Part shown: in pieces, positions 1-64,000 of the stretch
How positions within the stretch are numbered: position 1 is the stretch's first letter
Layout: every line of letters begins with the position of its first letter
Origin: Sepiola atlantica
Lineage: Eukaryota > Mollusca > Cephalopoda > Sepiida > Sepiolidae
NCBI GenBank assembly: GCA_963556195.1
Contig: OY744528.1
Span: 54,835,060-54,899,059 of the forward strand
Length of the DNA stretch: 64,000 nt
Direction: 5' to 3'
Notes under the pieces: model-generated
Seen by the model: the letters and a program-made list of their open reading frames with translations, nothing else
Told to the model about the DNA's origin: nothing
Databases searched by the model: none
Translations under genes and position numbers: made by a program

Positions 1-942
1 GGAGGCTATTTTGGCTAGTCCACTTATAATATAACGAGCACCTTCTCTCTCTGCCCTGGATAATTTTTATAAATGGGAGAGGGGGCGGGGAGGTAATTAC
101 TATTTAATTTCAAAGTCAGAAACATAACAAATACATTAGGGCACATATTAACAACTAATAAACAATAAATAATTTCGATGCCGAGAGTAATTTAGACGAA
201 TTTGACCGATACTCTACCATCTGAGCAAATTAGACAGCTTAAAAAAAAACATTGTGAAGAATGTTTTTTTTTTACTTCTTTTACTTAGCAATGAATGATC
301 TTAAAACGAGGCTACGTATCAAAACTGGTTCTTCGATATAGTTTGGGATCTGCGTTCGCGCTCGATTTTTTAAGGGGCGGGAAAATCCCCCCCCCCCCAT
401 TTTTTTTCTTTTTTAAACAAAAATTATTGGGAGACAATTTTTTTTTTTTCCTTTTTCAACTAAAAATATTTTTGTTCCGAATGTCCCACCACCCAAGAAC
501 GCGGCAGCCTAGCAAAAATAGACGACCGTTGGGGAGTCTATTTTCGCTTATAATAAAAGTTAACATATATGTGTCCGGACCGATTCGTGGTATGAAGAAG
601 AAAGGTGGGAGGAGAGGAACGAATAAGAAGGTTAAAAAAAGTAGTAGGCAAAAAAGCTGCTTCTACTTCTTTCAAAGCTTCAGACCGGTCAACAGTTCAG
701 AATTCAGTTCTTAAGTTGTCAGCGACAGATGCTTCTGCTTTGAATACTCATGAATGAGATAGGGAGAGGGGTGGCTTAAGTTTAACTTAAGAGTTTTTTT
801 AAAGTTTAATGAAATGAATAGGAATTAAATTGCTAAGCGCTAGCGAGCAAGCAAAGCCAACTAGTTATTATTATTTTAAGAATTTTCTTCCACTGTATGG
901 AGAAGAATTTAGAAAATGATCCCTTTTCCTTTTTCAACTCAC
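1..942. other. Intronic sequence, no recognised feature
   Basis: AT-rich sequence with homopolymer runs (poly-C near 389-398, several poly-T runs). The open frame across 295-714 is low-complexity (Lys/Phe-rich) and looks accidental. I see no gene or repeat family here. Confidence 0.5.
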
Positions 943-63008
<62,066 letters not shown>

Positions 63009-63655
63009 CTGAAAAGATAGACAAAAATGCTTATCATTAATTTACATAGCGAAATGAACCTCATAAGTTGTAAAAATTAAATCATAAAAATTAAATTTCA
63101 AAATGTATTTTTGGTAATCCAAAAATCATGTTTGTTTTTTCAAACAGTATAAAAATTTGTGGGGGAAACACGTCATTGTTGACAGTAGATATATGAAGAG
63201 TTTGAATGCAAAACATGGAAAATCCAATTTCTTAAGATTAAGAAATCTATACAATAGCTGCTCTCTCTCCCTCTCTCACCCCTTCTTCCCCTCTCTTTCT
63301 GGGGATATATAATTGAAAATAAAATCCTATACCAAAATGAAACACAACTTCTCTCGAATATGTTGGAAGCAGCTGCGGCAATGAACGTGGTTATTACATA
63401 TCGATTCTTGATTGGACAAAAACTCCAATCAGCAGTTTCTTTCAATTATGTGATTTTTTGAATTCTAGCGAATATGTTTCATTTGAAAAAACAAACAAAC
63501 GAAAACATTCTTTTCGCATCACAAACGTACCACATATTTTCAAATATTGTACTTGTATGTTATTTCTTCAAATCAATCATCTTGAAAAAGTGTTGAAATA
63601 AAAACAAAACGTTGATAAATATATAAATAATTTTGGTTTTTCTTTTTGTAATTTT

Positions 63656-63709
<54 letters not shown>

Positions 63710-64000
63710 TTATAATAAATATTCTGGTGATACCAGATCAGGCTGCCCTGTGGCTCCCTGAGACGAAATTCACCTACATTGACGTTTTTGTTTTTTTGTT
63801 TGTAAAACTTAATTATGTTCTACAAAACCAAAAACAAAAACAACAGCCCCTCTCCCTTTCTCCCTCCCCTTTTTTATTTTTCCTACCCTACTCCCGGTCC
63901 TGGATATGACCTTAAACTACATCCGATGGTGAGATCCGGCTTACGGACTTTGGGGAATGTGGAGCCTCCTCTTAATTACCATTGCTCCCAGGTCCACCCT
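63009..64000. other. Intronic sequence; (AT)n at 63657-63705
   Basis: Upstream intron of the first recognised integrin exon. A (AT)n tract lies at 63657-63705. Positions 63720-64000 are GC-richer and repeat-like but match nothing else in the window. Confidence 0.45.

Overview
The window is eukaryotic and animal. It is AT-rich and intron-dominated, and carries metazoan-type retroelements (Penelope-like, Ty3/Gypsy, Ty1/Copia, LINEs, a tRNA-derived SINE), hAT-like and Tc1/mariner remnants, and many long (AT)n tracts. A mollusc, possibly a cephalopod, is my best guess, but nothing in the sequence proves the taxon.

The only host gene I can support is one integrin alpha chain on the minus strand. 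Eight internal exons lie at 63008-62856, 62232-62130, 58811-58623, 43546-43358, 39986-39847, 18345-18223, 12170-11845 and 1074-943. Every junction has AG/GT signals and matching phase. Joined, they read through beta-propeller blades 5-7, the thigh domain and most of calf-1, about 451 residues. Both ends of the gene lie outside the window, so nearly everything else here is intron.

Intron contents in window order: 0.9-11.8 kb holds a Penelope-like element (RT + GIY-YIG), a short-LTR Gypsy element whose pol core is replaced by a coiled-coil gene fragment, a LINE endonuclease tail, and a tRNA-SINE carrying a well-formed hammerhead ribozyme. 12.2-18.2 kb holds a 2.8 kb hAT-like element with an 8-bp duplication. 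18.3-39.8 kb holds a LINE with APE, RT and RNase H, low-complexity and satellite-like DNA, a Gypsy remnant, an eight-unit tandem array of about 345-bp GC-rich hairpin-laden units, an apparently intact Gypsy-like element (gag and pol open, LTRs almost identical) and a mariner fragment. 40.0-43.4 kb holds a degenerate tandem repeat interrupted by a solo LTR, with an inverted second solo LTR. 43.5-58.6 kb holds a nest: a Copia element whose 5' LTR was entered by a young Gypsy-like element (LTRs differing at one base) and whose gag was entered by a 1.9 kb hAT-like element. 58.8-62.1 kb holds a 1.6 kb minisatellite of about 35-bp units.

The two related young Gypsy-like elements (31.8-36.4 kb minus, 44.5-48.9 kb plus) share three mechanistic features readable in the DNA: a GGGAAAC slippery heptamer in the correct register between gag and pol, a 12-13 nt leader next to the LTR complementary to the 5' end of tRNA-Phe rather than to a tRNA 3' end, and a pol frame that runs through the polypurine tract to stop inside the 3' LTR.
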